This document shows, piece by piece, positions 55,785 through 64,000 of a stretch of DNA of 64,000 nucleotides (its first letter is position 1; each line of letters starts with the position of its first letter). The translations under genes were made by a program, and so were the position numbers. A model generated the notes under the pieces. That model had not been told where the DNA came from. It saw only the letters and a list, made by a program, of their open reading frames with translations, and did no database searches. The stretch is from NCBI GenBank assembly GCA_963846585.1, contig CAWJWO010000007.1, positions 248,001 through 312,000 on the forward strand, written 5' to 3'. The stretch is from JAAUTT01 sp963846585. Lineage in GTDB: Bacteria; Bacteroidota; Bacteroidia; Bacteroidales; JAAUTT01.

Positions 55785-57482
55785 ATGGAAAACAACATCA
55801 AAATAAGTTATCCTGATTCCGAAAAAATTTATGTTCCGGGAAAAATACACTATATAATGGTAGCTATGCGAAGGATTAAGCTGCACGATACTATTATATC
55901 AGAAAATGGCCAACGCAGGGTTTTTGTAAATCCCCCGGTTGTAGTTTATGATACCAGCGGAGTTTATTCCGATCCACAGATTAATATTGACCTGACAAAA
56001 GGACTCCCCAGGCTTCGTGAATCATGGCTCATTAAACGTGGGGATATTCATCAGCTTAATGAAAATGACTCCTTTTATGGACAAAATAATGCTTCCAAAC
56101 CAGTTCCGGAACCGGTAATGTTTAAAAATTCAAATTTACCTTACAAGGCAAAAACAGGAAGAGAAATTACTCAAATGCATTATGCAAAGAATGGAATTAT
56201 TACTGCCGAAATGGAATACGTATCCATTCGTGAAAATCAAATGATTGAAGATTTAGGCATTAATAGCCATATTACTCCTGAATTCGTACGACAGGAAGTA
56301 GCTGCCGGCCGGGCTATTATTCCTGCTAATATTAACCATCCCGAAGCCGAGCCAATGATAATAGGACCAAACTTCCTGGTAAAGCTAAATACAAATATCG
56401 GGAACTCATCCCTGTCATCAGGCATTGAAGAAGAAGTTGAAAAGGCAGTCTGGAGTTGCAAATGGGGTGGCGATACGTTGATGGATCTATCAACCGGAGC
56501 CAATATCCATGAAACCCGCGAATGGATAATCCGGAACTGCCCTGTACCGGTAGGTACGGTTCCCATCTATCAGGCCCTCGAAAAAGTGGACGGAAAAATT
56601 GAAGATTTAACCTGGGAAATTTATAAGGATACTCTTATTGAACAATGCGAACAGGGTGTAGATTATTTTACTATCCATGCCGGCGTCCTGAAAGCCCTTG
56701 AATTATTGTTAAAAAACAGGCTTACCGGAATTGTTTCACGTGGAGGTTCCATCTTAACCAAATGGTGTAAAATACACAACCAGGAAAATTTTATTTATAC
56801 TCATTTTGATGATATCTGCGAAATATTAAAATCATTCGATGTTGCCGTTTCACTTGGCGACGGAATGCGTCCCGGATCAATTCATGATGCCAATGACAAG
56901 CTGCAGTTTGCAGAGCTAGACGTATTGGGCGAACTTACATTAAAAGCCTGGAAACACAATGTACAGGTAATAATTGAAGGGCCTGGCCATGTGCCGATGA
57001 ACAAGATTAAAGAAAATATGGATTTACAGAAAACAACCTGTCACGGAGCTCCTTTCTACACACTTGGCCCTTTAACAACTGATATTGCCCCGGGATACGA
57101 CCACATTACATCATCAATAGGCGCAGCATATATTTCATGGTTGGGAACTGCCATGATTTGTTACGTAACCCCAAAAGAGCACTTAGGTTTGCCCGACAGG
57201 GAAGATGTCCGAAACGGTGTAATAGCATACAAAATAGCTGCACATGCCGCTGATTTAGCCAAATGCCATCCGGGCGCACAGGTTCGCGACGACGCATTAA
57301 GCAAGGCGAGGTACGATTTCCGCTGGACAGATCAATTCAATCTTTCACTTGATCCTGAACGGGCCCTGGAATTCTACAAGGAAGGATCAAAGTCCGACGA
57401 GGGATATTGCACGATGTGCGGCCCAAATTTCTGTGCCATGAAATTAAATCACGAATTAAGTGACTGTTCTGTTAGGCTTTAG
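55785..57482 (+). CDS. thiC: Phosphomethylpyrimidine synthase ThiC
   Basis: A 565-residue radical SAM enzyme converting aminoimidazole ribotide to HMP phosphate. NISHITPEFVRQEVAAGRAI-like segment (NSHITPEFVRQEVAAGRAII), VEKAVWSCKWGGDTLMDLST, SRGGSILTKWC, SLGDGMRPGSIHDAND and the C-terminal [4Fe-4S] motif CTMCGPNFC (CX2CX4C) are all present. Full length. Under TPP-riboswitch control. Its last codons (VRL, stop) are encoded by a TTAGGCT array. Confidence 0.96.
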   Translation: MENNIKISYPDSEKIYVPGKIHYIMVAMRRIKLHDTIISENGQRRVFVNPPVVVYDTSGVYSDPQINIDLTKGLPRLRESWLIKRGDIHQLNENDSFYGQNNASKPVPEPVMFKNSNLPYKAKTGREITQMHYAKNGIITAEMEYVSIRENQMIEDLGINSHITPEFVRQEVAAGRAIIPANINHPEAEPMIIGPNFLVKLNTNIGNSSLSSGIEEEVEKAVWSCKWGGDTLMDLSTGANIHETREWIIRNCPVPVGTVPIYQALEKVDGKIEDLTWEIYKDTLIEQCEQGVDYFTIHAGVLKALELLLKNRLTGIVSRGGSILTKWCKIHNQENFIYTHFDDICEILKSFDVAVSLGDGMRPGSIHDANDKLQFAELDVLGELTLKAWKHNVQVIIEGPGHVPMNKIKENMDLQKTTCHGAPFYTLGPLTTDIAPGYDHITSSIGAAYISWLGTAMICYVTPKEHLGLPDREDVRNGVIAYKIAAHAADLAKCHPGAQVRDDALSKARYDFRWTDQFNLSLDPERALEFYKEGSKSDEGYCTMCGPNFCAMKLNHELSDCSVRL

Positions 57483-57605
57483 GCTTTTAGGCTATTAGGA
57501 ATTTAAAAAAAATAATTTATTAACCCTCCCAACCCTCCTTAAAAAGGAGGGCTAACTGTATTCGTAAAAAAGTTATAGCCCTTTCTCAAGGGGGTGGGGT
57601 TAAGA
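57474..57605. repeat. TAGGCTT array and CCCTCC / GGAGGG inverted repeats
   Basis: TTAGGCTTTAGGCTTTTAGG (57474-57493) overlaps the thiC stop codon. Then AACCCTCCCAACCCTCC with the hairpin CCCTCCTT (57533-57540) / AAGGAGGG (57544-57551), and CAAGGGGGTGGGGTTAAG at the right end as outer complement. The GC-rich hairpin could attenuate transcription between thiC and thiM. Confidence 0.85.
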
Positions 57606-57622
57606 AACTTAAGTAAATAATT

Positions 57623-58426
57623 ATGAAAGACATTACATTGATTGAGGACTTAAGACTAGTGCGTGAAAAATCACCACTAGTTCATAATATAACTAATTAT
57701 GTTGCAATGAATAATACGGCTAATGCTTTATTGGCTATTGGAGCTTCTCCGGTCATGGCCCATGCCATTGAAGAAGTCAGAGATATGGTTGATATTGCTA
57801 ATGTTCTTGTATTAAACATTGGAACTTTAAGCGAAAAATGGGTTGATGCAATGTTAATTGCAGGCGATGCTGCCAATGTCAGGGGTATACCTGTGGTTTT
57901 CGATCCGGTCGGAGCAGGTGCAACACCATACAGGAACAAGGTTGCAGCCTCTATAATTAAAATTTGCAAACCATCAGTTATTCGCGGAAATGCTTCCGAA
58001 ATAATGTCACTTGCAAAAGAAAACACAGCCACAAAAGGGGTAGACAGTACTACATCTTCCAATTCGGCAATATTCGCCGCACAAAGGTTGGCATTAGAAA
58101 CCGGAGCAATAGTAGTGATAAGCGGGGCAGAAGATTTTATAACCGATGGAAAAGCTGTTCAATCAGTTAAAAACGGTTCGCCACTTATGTCAAAAGTTAC
58201 CGGGATGGGTTGTACGGCTACCTCCATTATCGGAGCCTTTGCAGCAGTAAATACTAATTACCTTATGGCTGCAACACATGCGATGGCGATAATGGGTGTT
58301 GCCGGGGAACTTGCTGCTAAAAAATCCGAAGGGCCTGGTACCTTGCAACTGTACTTTCTTGATGCATTATATACCCTGACAGCAGAAACATTGTCAGAAC
58401 GGGTTAGAATAGTGCTTAGTGCATAG
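57623..58426 (+). CDS. thiM: Hydroxyethylthiazole kinase ThiM
   Basis: A 267-residue ribokinase-fold enzyme phosphorylating the thiazole alcohol for salvage. VHNITNYVAMNNTANALLAI, VFDPVGAGATPYR, RGNASEIMSLA and the active-site Cys region SKVTGMGCTATSIIGAF are diagnostic. The last residues (VRIVLSA) and stop lie in a TAGTGCT array, so the original C-terminus is probably overwritten by repeat. It would be cotranscribed with thiC. Confidence 0.93.
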   Translation: MKDITLIEDLRLVREKSPLVHNITNYVAMNNTANALLAIGASPVMAHAIEEVRDMVDIANVLVLNIGTLSEKWVDAMLIAGDAANVRGIPVVFDPVGAGATPYRNKVAASIIKICKPSVIRGNASEIMSLAKENTATKGVDSTTSSNSAIFAAQRLALETGAIVVISGAEDFITDGKAVQSVKNGSPLMSKVTGMGCTATSIIGAFAAVNTNYLMAATHAMAIMGVAGELAAKKSEGPGTLQLYFLDALYTLTAETLSERVRIVLSA

Positions 58427-58556
58427 TGCATAGTTGCAACCTGAAACTTGCAATCTACAATCTGCAACCTGTAACTTGCAACATGTAACCTCCAACTATA
58501 AAATATTCCGTATATCAGACATCCAAGCACTGAGTAATATGCACTATGCACTATTA
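58410..58556. repeat. TAGTGCT / AGCACTA arms enclosing GCAACCT-type heptamers
   Basis: Left arm TAGTGCTTAGTGCATAGTGC (from 58410), right arm ATGCACTATGCACTATT (58540-58556). Between them heptamers GCAACCT, GTAACTT, GCAACAT, GTAACCT (about 58460-58492). It fills the gap between convergent thiM and the RND operon. Confidence 0.9.
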
Positions 58557-58558
58557 CC

Positions 58559-61500
58559 TTACACCAGATCCTTTACATCCTCCGAAGTCGTTCTTATCGA
58601 TCGTGTTGTTTTCCTTACCTTAAGCATAAAAGCATGCATAATAAAATACATCACAGGTATAAATATCAGTGTTAAAAAAGTTGCAAATGTCAATCCAAAA
58701 ATAATAGTCCATGAGAGGGGTCCAAAGAACCGTACACTATCACCACCAAAATAAATATGTGGATGGAAGCTGCTGAAAAGTCCCTGAAAGTCGATGTTAA
58801 AACCAATGGCTAACGGAATAAGTCCAAGTACGGTTGCCGTTGCAGTTAACAATACCGGGGTAATACGGGTTTTACCTGCCTGAATGATTGCATCACGGGT
58901 TTTATGGCCCCGGCTAATAAGGATATCGGTAAACTCAACCAACAGAATACCGTTTCTAACCACAATACCCGCCAGGGCTACCATACCCATACCCGTCATA
59001 ATTATGGAAACCGGCATACGGGTTAAAATAAATCCTAACATTACACCCATAACACTAAAAATTACTTCGGTCATTATTATGAAAGGTTTCCAAATGGAAT
59101 TAAACTGGGTGATAAGTATGAACAAAATAAGACATATCGAAAGCATCATTGCTACTCCCAGAAATGATGAAGTTTCCTGCTGATCTTCCTGTTCGCCTGT
59201 TATTTTAATATCAACCAGGTCTGGTTTTTGGAATTTAGGCAATGCTTTTTTTATTTGAGTAATAATTTCGTTGGCATTGAACCCTGTAATTACATTTGAA
59301 GAAACTGTGATAACCCTCTTTGAATTTTTGCGGTTTATGCCGCTATATGAATTCAAATAAGTTACTTTAGCAACAGATGCAAGAGGAACCTGGCGTATTG
59401 TTCCGGAGTTCATATCCAGAAACGTTATTTTGGTATTTAACAATTCATCAATATTTGTACGCTGGTCGTATTTATATCGTACCTGGATAGGGTATTGATC
59501 TTCACCCTCACGATACTTTGAAGCTTCGGTACCATAAATAGCAGTACGTATTTCGGTCCCGATCTGACCGGTGGAAATTCCTTCCCTGTTAGCTCTCACA
59601 CGGTCGATCCCGATTATAACTTCAGGTTTATTTTTATCAAAATCGCTTTTAAGCTCCTCAACACCAGGAATATCTATTGAATCAAGATATACAATAAATC
59701 GTTGCGCGGTACTCATAAGTGTTGGGAAATCGTCCGATATAAGTTCAATATTTACAGGTTTTCCGGTTGGAGGTCCTCCAGCAGGTTTTGTGACAGTTAT
59801 TTCTGCACCCGGGATATTCTTTACACAATTGCGGATGTTTTCCATGTACTTATTGGTGTTTTCTCCACGACGTTTGGAAAATTCAACAAAGTTAACAGTT
59901 ACCTTAGCCTTGTTGGATGTTTTTGAACCTGCATCGAATTGTGATTCGGAAGCATTTACGGCCACATTAGAAATCACTGATTCAACAATGGGATTATTTT
60001 TTCCCAACACCTTAAATTCCCTGTTTTCAACAATCCTGCAGATTGAGTCGGTTACTGAAACATCTGTACCCACAGGCATTTTAATAAGGGTAAAAATTTG
60101 TGACGGTTCGTTATCGGGAAAAAATACAACTTTAGGAGGAGATGCAACCATAAAAACTACTGAAGCAATAAATAAACCAATTAAACTTATAAGTAAAATA
60201 TAAGGTCGTCTTTTTACCAGTATCCAGGTAATGAATTGTTCGTACCTAGTAAGAATTTTTGGGATAATAAAATGCTGAAAGTGCAATAACACCTTGTATC
60301 CAAAAAAATTATGGGCTATAAATGAGATGGCAATAAATAAAATGAGGTTAGCAGTAGCATGTAAGCCACCAAGATGAAAGAGCATTCCAATAATAGCTAT
60401 AATGCCGGCAGTAGTATAAATTCTTTTACGGCTGAGGGTTTGAATTTCTTCCTCATCCGGTTTCATAAAGGTAACAGCAAAAACCGGGTTAATTATGTAA
60501 GCAACTATAAGTGATGCAAAAAGTGTAATGATAAGTGTTACCGGGATAAAATACATAAATTTGCCAACCACCCCCGGCCAGAAACAAAGCGGGAAAAATG
60601 GAGCCAAAGTAGTAAGGGTTCCTGATAGTATAGGCTGAAAAACTTCACCGGCGGCAAATTTTGCAGCGGTGGAAATTTCCATTTTTGTTTTCTTAAATAT
60701 CCTGTGTGTATTTTCTATTACAACAATTGCATCATCAACTACAATCCCCAAGGCAAATATAAATGAGAACATAACAAGCATGTTCATGGTAAAATCAATA
60801 CCTGGCATCACCATATATGCTAGTCCCATTGATAGTGGAACAGAGAATCCTACAAAGATTGCATTCGTTAAGCCCATGAAGAACATCAGTACTAAGGTAA
60901 CCAGGATAAATCCAATAATAATGGTGTTATTTAAATCGAATAGGGTTGAACGGGTAAACTTACTGGTATCGGCTGATACAACTATATTCAGGTCAGATGG
61001 TAAATTGTTTTTCTGCATATCGGCAATTATCACCCTTATTTTATCCGAAGCATCCAACAGGTTCTCACCGCTTTTTTTAATAATGTTAAGTGTAATTACA
61101 TTTTCACCGTCCAGGCGGGCATAACTTTCTCTATCGGCATAAGTATCTTTTACTTCTGCCACATCTTTAAGATAGATACGGGCGCCTTTGGAAGTGCTTA
61201 TAACAATATTCCGTATCGTTTCCATGTCTTTAAATTCACCTACGATACGAACAGACCGGCTCATACCTAATTGTTTGATATTACCTCCTGAAATTGTGAC
61301 GTTTTCCTTGCTTATCTGACTTATGATATCGTTAAATGTCAGGTTGGCTGCCTGCAGTTTGTACATGTCAACATTGATCTGTATTTCACGGTCCAGTGCC
61401 CCTGCTATTTCCACACGGGTAATTTCTTTTAATCCTTCAATTCGATCCTGCATGAGATCGGCAAACTTTTTTAACCTATCCAGGCCATACTTCCCGGAAA

Positions 61501-61954
61501 GGTTAACGTACATAATCGGTATATCCGAAAATGCAATTTCTTTTACGTCCGGGTCGCTTTTTCTGTCAGACGGTAAGTCAGGTTTTGATTTGTCAACAGC
61601 ATCTTTAACCAGTTGTTTGGCAACTTCTATTTTTATCCCTGTATGAAATTCTACAACTATTGAAGAAATATCTTGTATAGAAGTACTTTTTATATCCTTT
61701 ACACCATTAATCCCTTTTAAATTTTTTTCGAGTGGACGTGTCACCAGGTTTTCAATATCAGCCGGAGAAGTCCCAGGATAAACCGTGTTCACCAATACAG
61801 TCGGGATTATAATTTCAGGAAATTGTTCTTTTGGGATATTTATGTAACTTATAATCCCAAAAATTGCAATTATAATTACCAAAACAAATATGCTGGTACG
61901 GTTTTCGATGCTCCAGCTGGTTGGTTTAAACTCTTTAAATGTATTTTTTTCCAT
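58559..61954 (-). CDS. RND-family efflux transporter permease (AcrB-like)
   Basis: A 1,131-residue inner-membrane pump. Starts near WSIENRTSIFVLVIIIAIFG (TM1), NIPKEQFPEIIIPTVLVNTV, FVLTYPGTSPADIE-type porter start (VYPGTSPADIENLVTRPLEK), FALGIVVDDAIVVIENTHR in the TM4 proton-relay helix, two repeats of TM bundle, and a second porter half with PVNIELISDD. Drives tripartite export with the adaptor and TolC encoded upstream. The C-terminus after TM12 is followed by a 20-residue basic tail. Confidence 0.93.
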   Translation of the reverse strand: MEKNTFKEFKPTSWSIENRTSIFVLVIIIAIFGIISYINIPKEQFPEIIIPTVLVNTVYPGTSPADIENLVTRPLEKNLKGINGVKDIKSTSIQDISSIVVEFHTGIKIEVAKQLVKDAVDKSKPDLPSDRKSDPDVKEIAFSDIPIMYVNLSGKYGLDRLKKFADLMQDRIEGLKEITRVEIAGALDREIQINVDMYKLQAANLTFNDIISQISKENVTISGGNIKQLGMSRSVRIVGEFKDMETIRNIVISTSKGARIYLKDVAEVKDTYADRESYARLDGENVITLNIIKKSGENLLDASDKIRVIIADMQKNNLPSDLNIVVSADTSKFTRSTLFDLNNTIIIGFILVTLVLMFFMGLTNAIFVGFSVPLSMGLAYMVMPGIDFTMNMLVMFSFIFALGIVVDDAIVVIENTHRIFKKTKMEISTAAKFAAGEVFQPILSGTLTTLAPFFPLCFWPGVVGKFMYFIPVTLIITLFASLIVAYIINPVFAVTFMKPDEEEIQTLSRKRIYTTAGIIAIIGMLFHLGGLHATANLILFIAISFIAHNFFGYKVLLHFQHFIIPKILTRYEQFITWILVKRRPYILLISLIGLFIASVVFMVASPPKVVFFPDNEPSQIFTLIKMPVGTDVSVTDSICRIVENREFKVLGKNNPIVESVISNVAVNASESQFDAGSKTSNKAKVTVNFVEFSKRRGENTNKYMENIRNCVKNIPGAEITVTKPAGGPPTGKPVNIELISDDFPTLMSTAQRFIVYLDSIDIPGVEELKSDFDKNKPEVIIGIDRVRANREGISTGQIGTEIRTAIYGTEASKYREGEDQYPIQVRYKYDQRTNIDELLNTKITFLDMNSGTIRQVPLASVAKVTYLNSYSGINRKNSKRVITVSSNVITGFNANEIITQIKKALPKFQKPDLVDIKITGEQEDQQETSSFLGVAMMLSICLILFILITQFNSIWKPFIIMTEVIFSVMGVMLGFILTRMPVSIIMTGMGMVALAGIVVRNGILLVEFTDILISRGHKTRDAIIQAGKTRITPVLLTATATVLGLIPLAIGFNIDFQGLFSSFHPHIYFGGDSVRFFGPLSWTIIFGLTFATFLTLIFIPVMYFIMHAFMLKVRKTTRSIRTTSEDVKDLV

Positions 61955-62008
61955 ATATATTAAATTGCTAAGAAAAATCCGTCTTTGTCTTTATAATCCA
62001 AACACTAA

Positions 62009-63124
62009 TTAGAAATTGATAACCTCACCCTGTTCCAAATCAAGATATCCTGTTGTAACAATTAAATCTCCCTGTTTTAAACCTTTTGTAATTTCAACCA
62101 GCCCATTGTAACTTTGCCCCTGTTCCACATACATTTTTTTTGCAACACTTTTAATCCCATCTTTTTGCGCAACATATACAAAGTTACCTGAAGGATCGTT
62201 CTGTATGTAGTTTACCGAAACAATTATATCATTATCTGCTTTGTAATCGTTTATTTTAAGTACTGCCACCATATTTGCCTTATAACCGATATTACCCGGA
62301 TTTAATCTTACCTCAACGGTAAAGGTACGGTTGGTAGGATTTATAAACCGGCTGCAGGTACTTATTTTAGCAGATATTTCTTTATCCAGGTCAGGAAAAT
62401 AAATCAGAACGGCATCACCGACATTTACTTTATGGGAATATGCTTCAGCAACATCAGCTTTAACTTTTATTGAGCTAAAATTTAATACCCTGAATGGGGG
62501 CAAAGGATTTACTGCCGAAGCGAATTGTCCCACCTTGATATTAACTTCTTCGACCGTTCCTGTAATGGGTGCCTTTATAGTCATCATATCAATTTGTTTG
62601 CTGATGCCAGCAATTTGCGATTCTAATTGTTCCTTATTTGTTTTGGCTTGCAGGTATTGCATTTCGGAACCAATTTTCTGGTCCCATAAATTTTGTTGTT
62701 TTTCAAAAGTTTCTTTAGCAAACTGATATTGTGTTTCCAGCGTTTTCAATTGATCGCGGGCCGGTCCTTTGTCGATATGTGCAAGGGCCTGCCCTTTATC
62801 AACAGCTTGACCTACACTTACAAGTACCTCATCAATAACTCCCTGTGATTCCGGAAACACATCTACATTATCTTCTCCGTCAAGCTTGCCTTGTACCTCA
62901 ATGTAATGTTTGAATGTTTCGGGTTTAGCCGGTTCAACGATAACCCTTAACGATTTTTGAACTTTAGACGGATCGTTCACTACGCCTTTTAATTTATTAA
63001 TTTCATTGGTAATTTCATCCTGTTGTTTGCGGAGTTTATTCAGTTGGGCCACTTTATCCTGTTTGCAGCCGAATATTGCAATAGCAAAAATTAATAGAAA
63101 CGGAATTGCTTTCTTCGTGTTCAT
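62009..63124 (-). CDS. RND efflux periplasmic adaptor (AcrA/HlyD family), lipoprotein
   Basis: A 371-residue membrane-fusion protein. Signal peptide and lipobox FLLIFAIAIFGCKQDK, coiled coil (residues about 25-45), lipoyl/biotinyl-like half motifs FPESQGVIDEVLVSVGQAVD and IKAPITGTVEEVNIKVGQF, and beta-barrel domain. It bridges pump and TolC. The operon order TolC, adaptor, pump is read from gene positions and spacing (50-54 bp). Confidence 0.92.
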   Translation of the reverse strand: MNTKKAIPFLLIFAIAIFGCKQDKVAQLNKLRKQQDEITNEINKLKGVVNDPSKVQKSLRVIVEPAKPETFKHYIEVQGKLDGEDNVDVFPESQGVIDEVLVSVGQAVDKGQALAHIDKGPARDQLKTLETQYQFAKETFEKQQNLWDQKIGSEMQYLQAKTNKEQLESQIAGISKQIDMMTIKAPITGTVEEVNIKVGQFASAVNPLPPFRVLNFSSIKVKADVAEAYSHKVNVGDAVLIYFPDLDKEISAKISTCSRFINPTNRTFTVEVRLNPGNIGYKANMVAVLKINDYKADNDIIVSVNYIQNDPSGNFVYVAQKDGIKSVAKKMYVEQGQSYNGLVEITKGLKQGDLIVTTGYLDLEQGEVINF

Positions 63125-63174
63125 ATCGATTAATTTATAAGATTCTGTTTTAACCTGTTAAGTATTGTATTTTA

Positions 63175-64000
63175 TTATTTACTATAATCACCTTTTGTCA
63201 ACATTTTTTCCAGTTTATTTTTAGATGTCACCAAATTTTGAATTGAAGTATAGTAATTCGATTGCGCTGTTAAATACTGGTTTTGTATTGTAGTAAGGTC
63301 GATGCTGGAAATAACCCCGTTAACATATTTAATAAGGGCCCTGTCGTATATTTTCTTTGCCAGGCGGATATTGTTTGATTCAGTGTGATAATTATCAAGG
63401 GCATTTTGCAGGGCCGATTTACTAGTATAAAAATCCAGCTTAATGGCATCGGCGTTTTGATCCCTTGTATTTTTGGCTTTTTCAAGATCCAGTCGTGCCT
63501 GCCCTACTCTGGACATGCGTGCCCCGCTGCTGAATATCGGGATACTAAGGTTAACACCTATCGTATGAGGAGCATTAAAAGCAAATTGATTAGGATTAAA
63601 TATTTTTTCACCCTGGTAATAAGCTGATATTTCGGGTAAAAATTCCGATTCATGCAATTTTAAAACTAAAGCATTTCCTTTCACCTGTGCATCGAGCATT
63701 TTATAATTTATATTATCATCCACAATAAAATCGGCCATTAAAATTTTATCGTAAGTCATGGCCTCAACCAGGAAATTTAATTCATCGGTTAACACCAGGG
63801 GTTTGTTAAGGTCGACCCCCAGCTGAAGTTTTAAAAGTTTTTCGGCTATGTCCTGTTGACGGTTAATGAAATCCAATGATATTTTCACATTGGATACTGT
63901 AATCTGAAGTTGGTCGATATCTGTTTCTTCCACGAACCCGTTTTTACCTAAAGCCTTGGTATCTGACAATGTTATAAGGAGGTTTTGGTAGGTTGAATCA
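63175..64000 (-). CDS. TolC-family outer-membrane efflux protein (partial, N-terminus outside window)
   Basis: The C-terminal about 275 residues of an outer-membrane channel; the frame is open to the window edge (…STYQNLLITLSDTKALG), so the apparent TTG start at 63969 is not real. TolC features: long coiled coils, GVDLNKPLVLTDEL, IGVNLSIPIFSSGARMSRV (the conserved motif of the second repeat), and the final YDRALIKYVNGVISSIDLTT and NQYLTAQSNYYTSIQNL segments. Third component of the RND operon. Confidence 0.92.
   Translation of the reverse strand, partial: DSTYQNLLITLSDTKALGKNGFVEETDIDQLQITVSNVKISLDFINRQQDIAEKLLKLQLGVDLNKPLVLTDELNFLVEAMTYDKILMADFIVDDNINYKMLDAQVKGNALVLKLHESEFLPEISAYYQGEKIFNPNQFAFNAPHTIGVNLSIPIFSSGARMSRVGQARLDLEKAKNTRDQNADAIKLDFYTSKSALQNALDNYHTESNNIRLAKKIYDRALIKYVNGVISSIDLTTIQNQYLTAQSNYYTSIQNLVTSKNKLEKMLTKGDYSK

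Overview
The window is a low-GC (roughly one-third G+C by eye) chromosome segment of a member of the Bacteroidota, probably a Bacteroidales-like or related free-living lineage. The evidence is the gene content (SiaC-like DUF1987 proteins, a reg_prop/Y_Y_Y sensor kinase, BFN nuclease with UVR tail, LolA-like sorting protein, relaxed lipoboxes), the general lack of Shine-Dalgarno sequences, and two clear Bacteroidota promoters of the form TTTG-N19-TAnnTTTG (upstream of rplU and rimP). There is no rRNA, tRNA, prophage, plasmid or CRISPR signal.

Layout. 1-5 kb: a minus-strand export cluster (LolA-like protein, two FtsX-type permeases, LolD-like ATPase, start of an outer-membrane protein) interrupted by a four-helix-bundle (S23/IVP) gene. 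5-9 kb: a very long ABCG-like fusion and a lipoprotein. 9-14 kb: PAS hybrid kinase, SiaC-like regulator, M24 peptidase. 14-17 kb: glycosyltransferase, nitroreductase, a GIY-YIG nuclease gene inside an inverted-repeat-bounded element, lipoprotein. 17-27 kb: bacteriohemerythrin, SPFH protein, glycogen branching enzyme, GDP-fucose pathway (gmd, fcl), second SiaC-like gene followed by a MITE-like element, ribF, ahcY. 27-31 kb: a large beta-propeller sensor kinase broken by one missing C, and a Rieske-like lipoprotein. 31-38 kb: greA, HIT, ruvC, serS, rpmA-rplU, BFN-nupC. 38-45 kb: second PAS hybrid kinase, GT2, GH127-like lipoprotein, OppC-like permease. 45-50 kb: rimP-nusA-infB with a hairpin leader. 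50-55 kb: a coupled pair of envelope proteins, NPP-type phosphodiesterase, PQQ-like propeller. 55-58 kb: TPP riboswitch-thiC-thiM. 58-64 kb: RND efflux operon (permease, adaptor, partial TolC).

Most genes are ordinary housekeeping or envelope functions. The unusual thing is what lies between them. Most of the longer intergenic gaps, on both strands, are filled with short tandem arrays whose unit is different from place to place but whose period is nearly always 7 bp (TAGTGCT, TAGTTGT, TTCCTGG, TAGGCTT, ATTACTG, GATTTGA, TCTTCTG, ACGTGAG, AGATAAA, CGTAAGT, CAATATT and others). They are often arranged as two complementary arms facing each other, and commonly begin at or inside the stop codon of one gene and run up to the start of the next. 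In several genes the array supplies the protein terminus. Three more discrete inverted-repeat units (four-helix-bundle islet, GIY-YIG element, 198-bp MITE-like element) sit in the same landscape. This interspersed repeat system is the best candidate for something undescribed here.
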